DNA of 64,000 nucleotides. Origin: Cinnamomum chago (taxonomy: Eukaryota; Streptophyta; Magnoliopsida; Laurales; Lauraceae). The notes beneath the pieces are model-generated. The model searched no databases. It was not told where the DNA came from and saw nothing but the letters and a program-made list of their open reading frames with translations. A program made the position numbers and the translations under genes. This document shows positions 48,181 to 60,038 of this stretch, one piece after another (position 1 is the stretch's first letter; each line of letters starts with the position of its first letter). The DNA lies in the NCBI GenBank assembly GCA_038049695.1, contig CP142452.1, forward strand, positions 74,284,501-74,348,500. The letters run 5' to 3'.

Positions 48181-50396
48181 CATTTACATCTTCCTCTTGT
48201 CTGTAATCACTTGTTATGCAATGGCTTCAGTTGGAAACATCAGTTTTTTTTTTTCTCTGAAATTCTTGAATTTTATTTCATCTTTGTGCCATGATCTTAT
48301 CTACCACATGGGGTGAATGTTGTCTTTCTCCTAATTATTTAGAATCTTTGTTATAATATGTTTTGCCTCTAAAATGCCACATGCTAAAATATGTTTGATA
48401 TCTACACAATAGGTAATGTTTGATGTTATCATTTGCATAGAAAAAATCTGCATTTTTTTTGGTGAAAGGTTCAATTGACAACATATCTTTTTTTGTGGTG
48501 GGAAAATAACTGTTAACCTTTCTTTTGACACTTCAATTATATACATAATTGCTTTCCTCTCTGGTTTATGTAATGGCATTTTCCTAATATCAGTATAAAT
48601 TCCTTGAATAAAATCTATTTTGATATCTTTTTTTTTTTTTTTTTCTTACATTACATCGACCCAGAGAGTATTCCTTTCATTGGTTTTTATTCACACTGGT
48701 GCTATTGGTCTAATTGTTATCAAGTAATTGAGTGAGGAAAAAAAATAAAAAATTAGCTGCATAAAATTGGAAACAACTAACCATTAAAAGAAGTTTGAAA
48801 CAACTGTCCACAACAGGTTTTGGTTTGCCTTCACTGATTTGGAGAATCCAATTATTATTGTTCGAATCTACTTTGGGCTTATATGCACATCAATCCCATT
48901 ATCACTACTTAAATAGATACAAATAGTCAGGTTATGTTGGTCGGCGTGGGCCAGGGTTGGGTGGTATGCCATGCCAACCTTGATGCGCATGGAACAGGTG
49001 TAGCTAGAGAGAGACTAATAATTCATGACAGGTTCAATGTTCCATCATTTCCATTATATTCAATCGATGTTGGGTTGTGCATGGTCACCCCAGCTGAGGG
49101 GGGATGGGAACCCATCGAGCCATCGGATGAGGGAATGAGATCTTGGGTGAGATAAGGGAGCCTTAGGATGAGGGAACGTGGCTGAGAACTGCCGCTCCTT
49201 ACCATTGGTGTCTGGAGCATTTCTCAACTGTCCACACATTTTTGGATGCCTTCTCAAGAACTTAGTATTAGAGCTCATACAACTTGGTATCAGGTGCACC
49301 ATGTGTTCAGCATGTACTTGGGTTTGATTGAAGCAATGGGTTCTGTGGCTGCTGAAACTGTTTGGTTAAACAAGCAATGTTTATGTGAAGCTTCAAAACG
49401 GTCTACATTCTAAAATGCCTGCTGAAATGCTTCTTTTGATCATTTCTGATGAATTCCTAGGGGGTGTTTTCAGCTGGATGATTTCCCTAGGGGTGAAAAT
49501 TAACTTGGCTCATGGATGCATTTAATCAATGAATGTGGTCCCTGGTAAATGTAGGACCAAATAATGGCTTGACATTTCACGATTAAGCAATTAATGATGC
49601 TCTGAATCTTGGATGGAAGTTGAATTGAAAACAAATTATTGTCCTACCTGGCATGCCTGTCTTTCTCGTGAATAAGATGGTTTAAGAACTTCCCAATTTT
49701 GATGGAGTCAAGAAAAAGATGGTTTAAGAACTGCCCAATTTTGATGGAGTCGAGATAAAAGATTATCAACAGGATGATTATCTAGAGGAAAGGGTTGATC
49801 AAATATCTAGTAAACAATGATTAACACCATTTGCCACTTTTTCACTGCATGATTTTCTTCCAAATAGTAATTAGTACTTCTAATCAAATCCATGCTATAT
49901 TAATAGAGCCAAAAATAATTTCTCATGTAGAGTATGTCAGTCTCTAAAAGCTACAAGCCAATGAACTACTTACAATCAGTTTCAATCCAAATTTAAAGAC
50001 ATTTGATGGTTCTGAATGAGCTTAGCTCTTCCCCTCTGCTAGAAAATGGGCATCCATTTTACAGCAAGAAAGAAACGTCACACCAACTCTCAGACTGGAT
50101 CCCTCACATCCCTTTGGATCCCTCACATCCTCACTGATCTAAACAAATGTCATGATCCCAAGAGACTGGATGACATTTCTTTCTAGTGTTAGAAGTCTAA
50201 AACATTCTAAGTGTAACATGTTTGCAGAGATGATGATGACCCATTCCTCTTCTGATATTTTGAGGGGACATAGGCCACCAAGTAGCTTCAAGCAATTAGA
50301 GGGGCATGGGGTTGAATATTTGTTTCAAGATATGTTGGGAGAATGATTGATCTTCTATTAGGATTATGATTATTCTCAAGAGAGTACTTATGTTTG
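48181..50396. other. Intergenic; one 42-bp tandem duplication
   Basis: No gene. AAGATGGTTTAAGAACT(T/G)C is duplicated at 49674-49715 and 49716-49757. A SINE-like tRNA fragment is possible at about 49186-49205 (minus). Confidence 0.55.
49674..49757. repeat. 42-bp tandem duplication
   Basis: Two adjacent copies differing at three or four positions. Confidence 0.9.
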
Positions 50397-51270
50397 TGTA
50401 TGACCCGGCCCACCTGGTATAATATTGTCTGCTTTGGGCCTCGGCCCGCACGGTTTTGTTTCTTGGATCGGGTCCGCAGGCATCCACATCCAAAACGCAT
50501 TATACCAAGTTAAGAGGGGCTCGCACATATAAGCCCAATATTCAGGCGCTTCTTAAGTGATGTGGGATTGGGTTCCCTGCCTTGCTCTCGGCTGACCCGG
50601 GTCCTTACAATCCCCACCACTCAGAGGAGAACCACCCTCGGCTCTGATACCATTTCTGTAACGACCTGGCCCACCTGGTATAGTATTGTCCGCTTTGGGC
50701 CTCGGCCCGCACGGTTTTGTTTCTTGGATCGGGCTCGCAGGCATCCACATCCAAAACGCGTTATACCAAGAGCAAGGCAGGGAACCCAATCCCACATCGC
50801 TTAAGAAGCGCCCAAATACTGGGCTTATATGTGCGAGCCCCTCTTAACTTGGTATAACGCATTTTGGATGTGGATGCCTGCGGGCCCGATCCAAGAAACA
50901 AAACCGTGCGGGCCAAGGCCCAAAGCGGAAAATATTATACCAGGTGGGCTAGGTCATTACAGAAATGGTATTAGAGTCGAGGGCGGCTCTCCTTTAAGTG
51001 GTGGGGATTGTAAGGACTCGGGTCAGCCGAGAGCAAGGCAGGGAATCCAATCCCACATTGCTTAAGAAGCGCCCGAATACTGGGCTTATATTTGCGCGCC
51101 CCTCTTAACTTGGTATAACGCATTTTGGATGTGGATGCCCGCGGGCCCGATCCAAGAAACAAAACCGTGCGGGTTGAGGCCCAAAGCGGACAATATTATA
51201 CCAGGTGGGCCGGGTCGTTACATAAATGGTATCAAAGCCGATGACGACTCTCCTCTGAGTGATGGGGGGG
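50397..51270. mobile_element. Inverted pair of ultra-short TRIM-like retroelements
   Basis: Minus-oriented LTR A (50397-50609), 47-bp internal region (50610-50656) and LTR B fragment (50657-50770) abut plus-oriented LTR C fragment (50771-50961), 47-bp internal region (50962-51008), LTR D (51009-51222) and the start of another internal region (51223-51270). LTRs are 213-214 bp, run TGTAAGGAC...GTTACA in element sense, and contain a GGGCTTATATGTG TATA-like site. The internal region holds only a primer site (TGGTAT(C/T)A.AG near its start) and a purine tract (GTGGTGGGGAT at its end). 50397-50770 and 50848-51222 form inverted arms around a 77-nt loop. Confidence 0.75.
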
Positions 51271-51355
51271 GGGGGTGTTTGGGGGTGGGCACTGTGCAAA
51301 AATTTTCCCCCAAAAACAGGGGGGGAAAATGGGGGAAAGAAGGGGAAAAAGTTTA
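51252..51355. repeat. G-rich low-complexity stretch
   Basis: A run of about 14 G at 51264-51277 and further GGGG clusters to 51350 directly follow the truncated TRIM-like internal region. From 51480 to 51600 the plus strand is pyrimidine-rich instead. Confidence 0.85.
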
Positions 51356-51884
51356 GATTTACTAAACTGCCATTTATTTATAAAATATAATTTTAAAGTT
51401 TTTGTAAAAATAAGGACAAACTGGTAATTTTCTCTCTATTTCACAAGTAAACAAAACCCTACTTTTTCACTTTTCTTCCCCCTGCTTTTTGACTTCCGAA
51501 ACAAAAGGAGGTAAAATTAATTTTCCCTCCCCTCCCCTTCATTTTCCTTCCCCCTCAAATTTTCCCTCCCCTCCCCTCTCCCCTTCCCAAACACAGGTTA
51601 CTAAGTGCAATTTGTTTTGCTTTCCCTTTCCTCCCAATTCTTTTTATTATTTCTTTATTTTTTCCTTCCTTGATTCATGGAAGGATTTTGTTTTCGAAAA
51701 GATGGTTTGGTCTTTTAATCGCCTAAAACAGTCTACAAAAAGAAATGCTTGAAAAATTGGAGAAAATGATAGCTCTCAAAATAGTAAAAATCTTGTCGAG
51801 GGTGTTTTCCAAAAATAGTTAAAAAGTTCAAAAAAATTTCTAAACATTTGGGTGCTTTCTCACAATTTTTTCTTTTTTTATAAC

Positions 51885-52061
51885 GCAAGGTTTCAGCTCT
51901 TTGGGTCAGAATAATCCTTACGTCTCCAGGAATGAAAGTCGGGTAAAATTCCTTTGTGGCCCCAGTGTGGTAGTGTAGGTTTGAACTCACAACCTGCGGG
52001 TACAAATTGCGGTCCTAAGCCAATTGAGCTACCATTGACATATATGTCGGCAAGGTTTTAG
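51885..52061 (-). mobile_element. tRNA-derived SINE (5' part well preserved)
   Basis: The minus strand has GGTAGCTCAATTGGCTTAGG (A box) and GAGTTCAAACC (B box), then GTAGTGT/CACTACCACACTGGG. Near-identical 12-mers GCAAGGTTT(C/T)AG lie at 51885-51896 and 52050-52061 and are a candidate TSD. The family is the same as the element at 53288-53475, but the 3' part is shortened. Confidence 0.65.
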
Positions 52062-52077
52062 AAAAATCACTATGGAT

Positions 52078-52404
52078 GGGCCTGTATGTTTCATATAATT
52101 GAATTTCTAGTAATTCGTCTAAAGCTTGTATTTCTAAAGGTGGTTAAACATGAAAAAAGCAAAATTGAACATCCAAAGATGACTGTTAATTAAATCAGCT
52201 TCCCATTGATTCAAAATGAAGGATAGATAGGAAATAAATGCCCGAACATCGCCCTACCAATTTAAATTTTTAGAAAGTAAAGGTCCAAACCACATCTCTA
52301 CTTACATATTGTTTCACCTTTCACATCTTTAATAATATTTTATTGAAGCTCATTACCAAAAATTCCGATTTATTCAAACTCCATGGAAACAAACATGCCC
52401 CGTA
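52078..52404. mobile_element. MITE-like dispersed repeat, copy 6 (inverted, both ends kept)
   Basis: Left end TGGGCCTGTATGTTTC. The right end GAAACAAACATGCCCC reverse-complements to GGGGCATGTTTGTTTC. The interior is the reverse complement of copies 1, 2 and 5 (e.g. CATCTCTACTTACATATTG, TAATATTTTATTGAAGCTC). Confidence 0.65.
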
Positions 52405-52980
52405 AAACATGTAATTTGGGTGTCTAATTTTCATATAGGTACGAGGGTGAGTCCAATCCAAATTCACTCAAGCTTCAAAATCCAAGCCTGAGAACAAAAC
52501 ACAGAACATTGCATTTTCATGCGGGCTGAGACATACGGTCTCATGTGTGGCCCACCCCACAATGCAAGTTGTAACTATATGACTTGGGCTCAATATAGCT
52601 GACTGTAAAAAAAAAAAAAAAATCTGAAGTTATTGTGTTCCAGTAGTCAATTCAAATGCATCTGATCATTCCTGTAACGGATTTTTTCCCCCAGCTCTAT
52701 CACAATTTCACAACAATGGCACCAAGATGTGATGAATGAAAACAAGAAGTGAAAACAAGAAGCAGGAGTTGAATATTCTATATCCTTTCTAGTTCATACT
52801 TTGTAACCTCTTCCACAAGAAGATGTCATGTGATATATGCAGTACAACCCTTGAAAAGTCAACAGTGTACTGCAAAACAAGACTTTTCCATTCTTCGTGG
52901 GAGCCTGCCGGTAGTGTACAATGCAAGAGCACGAGAAGTTGTGGTTCTGAGGCAACCTAATTTCCTGATTCTGCCTATTT

Positions 52981-53132
52981 GAAGGAAGAAAGTTGTAGAA
53001 AAACTGACCCAATTCAAGATGTGTTTGCTACTTTAAAAATATCCCACTTTCACATTGAAGGAAGAAAGTTGCAGAAAAACTGACCCAATTCAAGATGTGT
53101 TTGCTACTTTAAAAATATCCCACTTTCACATA
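52981..53132. repeat. 76-bp tandem duplication
   Basis: GAAGGAAGAAAGTTG begins each copy at 52981 and 53057. Only about one base differs, so this is a very recent event. Confidence 0.95.
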
Positions 53133-53287
53133 AAAGAAAAGAAAATCAGCATCTTTTCTTCTCATCTTATCTGAACAACCTGGAAAAAAATCAATTCGGC
53201 CTTGAAAGAAATTCAAGTACCATCCATCCACTTGTACCTACATCCCATAGGTGAATACTTTCCTTGGATATGAAATGAATTATATCT

Positions 53288-53475
53288 TTTACCTTTTTTT
53301 TTTCTTTGTCATTGGAGGATTCCCAACCCTAACCCTTTGGCTGAACTAATCTTTCCGGGTTTAGAGGGAAGCCGGGTAAACTCACCTGTAGTCCCAGTGT
53401 GGTAGTGTAGTTTTAAACCCACAACATCCAGGTGCAAACCATGGTCCTAAGCCAATTGAGCTACCATTCGGAGTT
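53288..53475 (-). mobile_element. tRNA-derived SINE with target-site duplication
   Basis: Minus-strand A box TGGTAGCTCAATTGGCTTAG, degenerate B box (GTGGGTTTAAAACTA), body with CCGGCTTCCCTCTAAACCC and GGGTTGGGAATCCTCC, and a short A-rich 3' end. Flanked by AAATGAATTATATCT (53273-53287) and AAGTGAATTATGTCC (53476-53490), 12 of 15 identical. Confidence 0.8.
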
Positions 53476-53884
53476 AAGTGAATTATGTCCATATTAACAA
53501 AAGATGCATTAATAGAGCCTGTTTCTTAATTAGGATAGGATACGAATTTGAGATGTTGGAGTCTTTTAGATGTGATGTGATGACTAGTCCTCTCATGTTT
53601 GAAATGCCATGTTTCTTTCACGAAAAATTTAAATTTTAGTCTCAAATAACGATATTTTGGAATTAGGATTTTCATTCTCTTTACTTTTTGTTGGAATTTC
53701 TAATGCTATATAAAGAAGAGGGATTTGGAATTCCACTTCAAGGGAACAACTCTTGGAGACATGAGTTCTTAGGATTCTGGAAAGAAATAGGCCATAAGAC
53801 TTTACAATGATATCTTGTGATCATTCGAGTTTTGAGTAAAAAAAACCTTGGAGTTCCTAGGTATTCAAGGTTAAATAAGCTGCA

Positions 53885-54150
53885 ATAAAAGATTATTTAG
53901 AGGTGATGGACGAAAGATGTAATGTGATCAGGTGCAAATGAGACCTAACTTTCTTCCGGATTTGATTAAAAAGGGTGATTGCTAAATAATCATTTTCCAT
54001 CTCCCTTAATTCATTTTTCCGTCTAAAGGAGACTATCTTATTGTCATTTATGTATCTTCGCCTTTGTTTCTTCAATGTCACTCAATCTTACTAATATGTT
54101 TCTTACAATTCCCCATAATTCAATTGTATGTAAACAAATGGGCCCTTAGA
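53885..54150. repeat. MITE-like dispersed repeat, copy 7 (partial)
   Basis: GAGGTGATGGACGAAAGATG, GCAAATGAGACC, AATCATTTTCCATCTCCC, TTATTGTCATTTATGTATC and a GTAAACAAATGGGCCCTTA end follow the same order as copy 2. Confidence 0.5.
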
Positions 54151-54513
54151 TCGCAATGTGGCTTTAAGAGCTCCACTTGAATGCTTAAAATATCCCACTA
54201 GTACCCATTAATCATAGTGTGACTAAGTGTAACTAACTCCTAGCTATGAAATTTTCTGTTGATGACAGACACCAATCCAACACATACAATCTGTGTCAGA
54301 GCAAGAATGAAATCCATCCATAAAAGGTGGATCTAAAATTGGATACACCATGGTTCCACTTCCACCCCATTCGCTTGCATCCCCAGTTCTAAGTTGCGTG
54401 GCTTTGGTACTCCCGCGGTGCACCTTCCCTTCTAACTGTACTAGTCTTTAATGCATTTATACCATAGTAACCAAATCAACCCATAGGAGAAAGAGAGTCA
54501 AGCAAAGCCCTTC

Positions 54514-56230
54514 ATGGCCTCCTCTTCCATGAAAGCTCTCAAGTCATCATCTCTAATCCTACTAATCATCTTACTATCTCTACAAAGCTTCCAAGCAAGA
54601 GGCCACGGAGGCCACGACGACGGCGACTCCTCCCCCACCGCCGATGGGGAAAATTCGGTCAATTTGCACTCCAAAGGCCTTGTTCTAGTGAAAATATGGT
54701 GCCTGATCATACTCCTTGGGAGCACCTTTGCCGGAGGGGTATCACCATACTTCTTCAGATGGAACGAGGCCTTCCTTCTCTTGGGCACCCAGTTCGCAGG
54801 TGGGATCTTCTTGGGGACCTCTTTGATGCATTTCTTAAGCGATTCCAATGAGACTTTCGAGGATCTTACATCCAAGTCATACCCCTTCTCTTTCATGCTT
54901 GCGTCGGCGGGTTATGTGCTGACCATGCTTGGCGATTGTGTGGTGATGTTGGTCGTGAAAGGCAGTAGTAGTGGAGAAGCCAAGGTGGAGGTTGAGGATG
55001 GAAGGAGAAGAGCAGCAGATGAAAATGACATGTCATTAGAGTTACACCCAGCTTTTGTGAAGACCTCATCTTTAGGGGATACTGTGCTCCTCATCCTGGC
55101 TCTTTGTTTCCATTCTGTGTTTGAAGGAATCGCAATTGGAGTTTCTGGTAAGAGGTTCTTTTCAATTCTGATGCTTTCTGTCTAATCTGATGGATTGGTG
55201 GGCCATTTGGCCCAGCCCGCCTATAATCTGTCTATGGGTCAAGAGTACGGACTCGAATTATTGGCCTGTTTAGTAAACAAGTCATGCTTGAGGTTATGCA
55301 CGATGAAGGTGAACCTGACCCATATTGTAATCAATGGTTCTTGGTCTTGGGCTCAAAGTTTTAGCAGATGCTTATTGATAATTTCCCTTGTTTAGATTCT
55401 ATAAATACAACATCTCCAGATGAACTTGGTTAATTACTTGGAGTCAATCCAATGTATAACCAATTTCTGCATATATTACAAACATGTTACAAACACCAGC
55501 CACTCGCATCTAGGACTTGTTTGTGCAATCAGAGGGTTAAATGCTTTGTGCATTTCTATTTCTACTAGCAGAGGGGTCATGTATTTCTCCTCTCCTATAG
55601 GAAATTAAAATCCTCTCCATTGAGAAAAATGTCTGTTTTTTTTACTTGTCCACAAGAAAGTCATGTTACATTGAACAAAGGAACAGTGAGTTGCACCGAA
55701 ACTTAAAACAATTTTCCTCTCTTTTACAAAATCCTTGTGTTACAAACTCTTAGTATATAGCAAGTTCATCATCATGCATTGGTTAGCTTGGATAGGCCAT
55801 TTCTCTTCTATGTTCCTGAAGGACTAAGACACTTCCAGATTCAAAGGCGGATGCATGGAGAAACCTGTGGACAATATCATTGCACAAAATATTTGCAGCC
55901 GTTGCCATGGGAATTGCACTGCTTAGGATGATCCCACAGAGGCCCTTTTTAACAACAGTAGGTTACTCTTTCGCATTCGCTGTCTCAAGCCCCATTGGAG
56001 TGGGGATTGGGATAGCCATTGATGCAACAACTCAAGGTACTGTTGCCGACTGGATCTACGCCATCTCCATGGGTCTTGCTTCTGGGATCTTCATTTATGT
56101 GGCCATCAATCACCTCATCACAAAAGGGTTCAAACCACAGAATCCATGTTACTTTGACAAACCCTTCATCAAGCTCTTGGCAGTGATTCTTGGTGTGGGA
56201 GTGATGGCAGTAGTCATGATCTGGGATTAG
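54514..56230 (+). CDS. ZIP2: ZIP-family zinc transporter, ZIP2/ZIP11 type
   Basis: Exons 54514-55147 and 55839-56230 (TTTCTG|gtaaga, cttccag|ATTCAA; the split codon becomes Asp 212) encode 341 residues, the usual ZIP length. A signal-peptide-like hydrophobic stretch at 10-29 is followed by a short His/Asp-rich GHGGHDDGD. Transmembrane segments fall near 56-75, 86-106, 126-148, 188-210, 228-248, 254-274, 282-302 and 322-340. TM4 has the family signature [11 protein letters not shown] (H200, E204) and TM5 has [11 protein letters not shown] (H227), the metal-binding positions. The loop between TM3 and TM4 lacks the HxH repeats of many ZIPs. The C-terminal CYFDKP...VVMIWD is typical of ZIP2. ZIP proteins bring zinc, and in this clade possibly manganese, into the cytoplasm. 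Upstream shows no clear zinc-deficiency response element. Confidence 0.95.
55148..55838 (+). other. Single intron of the ZIP gene
   Basis: 691 bp, gtaaga...ttccag. No embedded element recognised. Confidence 0.9.
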
Positions 56231-58523
56231 GGAAGCTGTCATGAGTTCATAGTTATCTGGTTGAATGTAATAAGTTTGGTGCCTCCATTCAAAAAAGTTT
56301 GCATATGTGAGTGTAGTCTTCCATATGAGTTACTCCCAAATTATTGGTTTCTTTTCATCTAATTCAATGGTTGGGTTGTGTCTTAGATGTTGCACATTTT
56401 TTCCGCATTATAGACAATTGCAATGTGAGTGTGTTCGACAGGGGATGGCAGTTCCTGGTCCAATCCCACCAGCTAATTCGCAGTTTGAATTGACATTTCT
56501 GACTTGATTAATAAATAAGTTGGATTTAGTGAAGTACATTATAATTTATCAACCTGGCAGCCCAACAATTGTACAATGGCCTACCAAACCAACTCGAACT
56601 TGCCCTGTTAATTAAGAATCTAGGTTTTGTTTTTCACTGTACTTGACAAATGGGTCGAGTTAAAGTTAACCTATACATGAACACCCATTTCAATCCGGCT
56701 CATTGCCACCCCTAGATTAGATGTAGTACAAATGCTTTTTGTCCAATGCCTCCAAAGTAAGTGAGGCTGATGGGATGTGATATATTTCATCATTCCATGT
56801 TATAGGAGAGCCAATTTGTTGGCAGATCAATGAATATATTTGACACACTTGGAATTAATCCAAAGGTTTGGATAGCTCCAAGCAAGGAGCTAGGGCAATG
56901 GAATTTGTGTCAAATGTTGATCATAGGAAGGTGATGGGGATTACGGGCCACCTAAATGACCCTGATCCATAAGTATATGAGTTTCAATTGAGAGGTTTGG
57001 ATCGATTCTACTATTTTCCAAATATTTTAGTCAACATGTATGGTGGTATTGTAGAGGCACTTGTGGGACCAAATACTTGAACTTCTCACATGGGCCCTTG
57101 AATCGGAGACATTGATGAATGGGCAGGGGTGAGGATTGGTGGAAGGATTGTAATGCAATTTTGGAAAAAACATAGAGGGCATACTTTTAAAGTTAGGTTG
57201 TGTTATGTAGCTAGATGTGGTGTGATGTGATTTGGGTATTCTTGATAAGAAGAGCATTTTAGGTTGTGTTATGTAGCTAGATGTGGTGTGATGTGATTTG
57301 GGTATTCTTGATAAGAAGAGCATCCCATCCTTCATGGCAAGGGTGGTCTACATCATGGGGCCACACTGGAGAGGAATGGGATTGGGCCCATTGAAACTGG
57401 CAAATTAATCAAGCCTTATCCAACTATGGTAATCAATACTAAGTTGTTGGTATTTTCAACCATTTAATAGCTAGATGTTTAATTTCAAATAATTATGCTT
57501 GAGGTTTGGAGTTACTAATTTAAAAAATAATAATTTAAAATTTATATTCCATCATTTAAATTTGATATTTGGACTCATAGATTATGTACTAAGCAAGAAC
57601 CTTTTTTCCTTAAATTTTATTCATTATAGTATTTTTTTTTGTATATGTAAGTTTATTAATTTGAATTGATGATCATAAATGCATGTACTAGCTAGATGTA
57701 TATTTGTATATTATAAATATTTGATCCATTTTATATATTTACTAAATTATGCTTTAAAACGCGCATGACTCTCTTTAGTCACCACTTTGATCCTCTCCGG
57801 TCAGTTTTTTGTTGCATTTGATGGATTGAGTCCAGATCATGAGTTTCCAACCTTGATTAATATAGGTATAAATACCTCTTCACTAACGTTTGGATTCCAT
57901 GGTGCTTTAGAAATACTGTTCCAACTCCCTTCCATAATGAATGGTTTCTTATGGTCTTTATGAAAAATAGTTTATTTTCTCCTATTCTCAAGTTCTTGTC
58001 AGTTCTCTGATGTGATCTGTATTCAGTATGTAACGAAGGTATTATTCAATAAAAAAAAAAAGGTGTTGCACCTGACAACAAAAAGATGGCAAGCGTGTAT
58101 ATTAGAGGTTTTTTTGTGAAGAATCCTTGATGTAGCACAAATGTGCCCTACCATTTGTTTCTTAGATTTTCAAAAAAGATTTATTGGGCAATCTACAAAT
58201 TTTCCAAATAACATCCCCAGTAGGTCTCCAAAATGCTGAAGTACAACCTAGAATTTCGGAGAAACCCAAAAGCCAAAAGTATAGGGAATTAAATGTCCAT
58301 AAACAACAGCTAATATTGTTCTAAAAAACTTAAATATATGGAATTTCCATCAAAACTTTCTCAGAAGCCCTTAGATTTCTCTCAAATACCAATAATCTCT
58401 TGAATCTCAAAATTTCTCTTTGATTATAGACAATGACATTATTATATGCTTTAGAAATCAATAAACCCATTGATTAGTACAAATTTAAATACAAATCAAA
58501 ACTAATCAATATCAATATCAATG

Positions 58524-58525
<2 letters not shown>
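56231..58525. other. ZIP 3' flank and intergenic sequence
   Basis: The 3' UTR presumably ends within a few hundred bases. A 66-bp tandem duplication lies at 57195-57326. No gene seen. Confidence 0.55.
57195..57326. repeat. 66-bp tandem duplication
   Basis: AGGTTGTGTTATGTAGCTAG starts at 57195 and 57261. The copies look identical over the unit apart from the junction. Confidence 0.95.
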
Positions 58526-58569
<44 letters not shown>

Positions 58570-58927
58570 CAAGGCTCTCCTAAGCTCAAGTTTAGGATAA
58601 GGTAAGCTCAAGTATACGGTGGGCCAACCTGGGGACCCACATGGTGATGGGAATGGAGCAAATTTTAAGGACTCCCTGGGACACTCTTCTTTACAAAAAT
58701 TCAGTCCAAATCGTAATTTCTATCATCTCCATCTGGGCCCCAAAAGTCTAATGGTCAACAATCCACTCGGATTTGATAAAAAGTTGGTAGACATGTACAC
58801 TTCAAGGGGTTTGTGTGTTTGGTCCATTTAGATGGACCAAGGGTGGGCCCCACAAGCGTTAGCTTACAGAATTTCATTCTAAGCTCAAGCTTGAAATATG
58901 GTAAGCTCAAGTATGCGGTAGGGTATA
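58526..58927. mobile_element. TA-tract-associated element W (MITE-like)
   Basis: A (TA)n tract at about 58526-58565 precedes GGGCAAGGCTCTCCTAAGC. The element is bounded by direct ~50-bp repeats, CTAAGCTCAAG.TT...GGTAAGCTCAAGTAT.CGGT, at about 58579-58628 and 58880-58927. No coding. Confidence 0.55.
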
Positions 58928-58929
58928 TA

Positions 58930-59064
58930 TTTGGAGATACTCTTATGAGAGCATATCTCACTTTATCTCTCATAGTAAGGCGAGAGATGCTCTTACTCTC
59001 ATAGGAGCATCTCCACACACACACACACACACACAAATATACATATATATATATATATATATAT
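58930..59064. repeat. Hairpin repeat X copy, then (CA)n and (TA)n microsatellites
   Basis: GAGATACTCTTATGAGAGCA near 58937 is the imperfect inverse of TACTCTCATAGGAGCATCTC near 59011, a foldback related to 62455-62601. (CA)n follows at 59014-59033 and (TA)n at 59042-59062. Confidence 0.65.
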
Positions 59065-59250
59065 GAGTAATGCTACAAAACTCCCCGCCAATGAAAGTGT
59101 AACACATGTCATTAATGGTACACTTATCCATTCTCTCTTCTAAATATTCTCATAAAACTGTGGATATTTTATAGATTCTATTAAATTATTGGCTAATAGA
59201 AAGGGGTAAAAACTCTCCTTTTGAGATAGGGGAGTTTTTGAGAATTTTCC
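59065..59250. mobile_element. MITE Y, copy 1, between (TA)n tracts
   Basis: Ends TGCTACAAAACTCCCCG and GGGGAGTTTTTGAGAATTTT are imperfect inverted repeats. The reverse complement matches 62619-62812 along its length (AGAATCTATAAAA, AGAATATTTAG, TCATTGGC). Flanked by TA repeats on both sides. Confidence 0.7.
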
Positions 59251-59761
59251 ATATATATATACTAGCGACAAACGCCCGGGCTGAAACAAAGATGTAGTTA
59301 ATTATTATAATAATTAAAACTATAAAAGAAGAATCCACTATTATTATTTTTAAGAATTTTTAGAAGAAAATAAAGTGGAAAAAGGTCTTGAGATTTTATG
59401 GTAAAAGGAAGAAATTATCGTGAAAAATAATAATGAGAATCTTGTGATATCGCACCTACAAAATCTTTGTAAATAGAAAACATACATGGGTTGAAAGTCC
59501 CTACTAAAAAAGAGAAAACTTTGGATGGAAGCAAAAAGAAAAAATGATATCATTCAAAGAAAGAAACAAAATGAGAAAAGAAAAAACAAATGCATTCATT
59601 TTCCTATCAATACTCGGCTGAGGCTCAGTCTGTTAGGTATATCGTGTGGCTAAGATGAGTCCGACACCAATGGCCCAAAACACTACCCACTCGTTTTGAG
59701 CATACTTACCATTAAAACACACGTATTTGAAAATGCAAATCAAATCCACATCCAACCAAAC

Positions 59762-59764
<3 letters not shown>

Positions 59765-59798
<34 letters not shown>
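59765..59798. repeat. (GA)n microsatellite
   Basis: About 16 GA units. Confidence 0.95.
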
Positions 59799-60038
59799 GT
59801 ATAGAATCCTTTTATTCTACATCAATGTCATATATTTATTTAATATATAAAATAAATGATCCAAGGAAAAAAGGTCCCTCACATGGGATCTATACCTGAT
59901 GCAAGATAACGATAGAGAGGGAAATTTAATTGCTTTCATCAATGTTGAGGCTCTAGATTTTACATGAATGTTGAAGCATCAAAACTAATCTCATTGCAAG
60001 CATGTGCAATAAGTTTTATCACTACTACAAAAATGAAG

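Noticed and set aside
52000-52045. Functional tRNA gene (GGTAGCTCAATTGG...GAGTTCAAACC, minus)
   Set aside because: No paired acceptor stem; structure and flanks identify a SINE head instead.
59251-59300. Possible element end around CGACAAACGCCCGGGC
   Set aside because: Resembles a frequent plant repeat terminus but no partner end or TSD was found.
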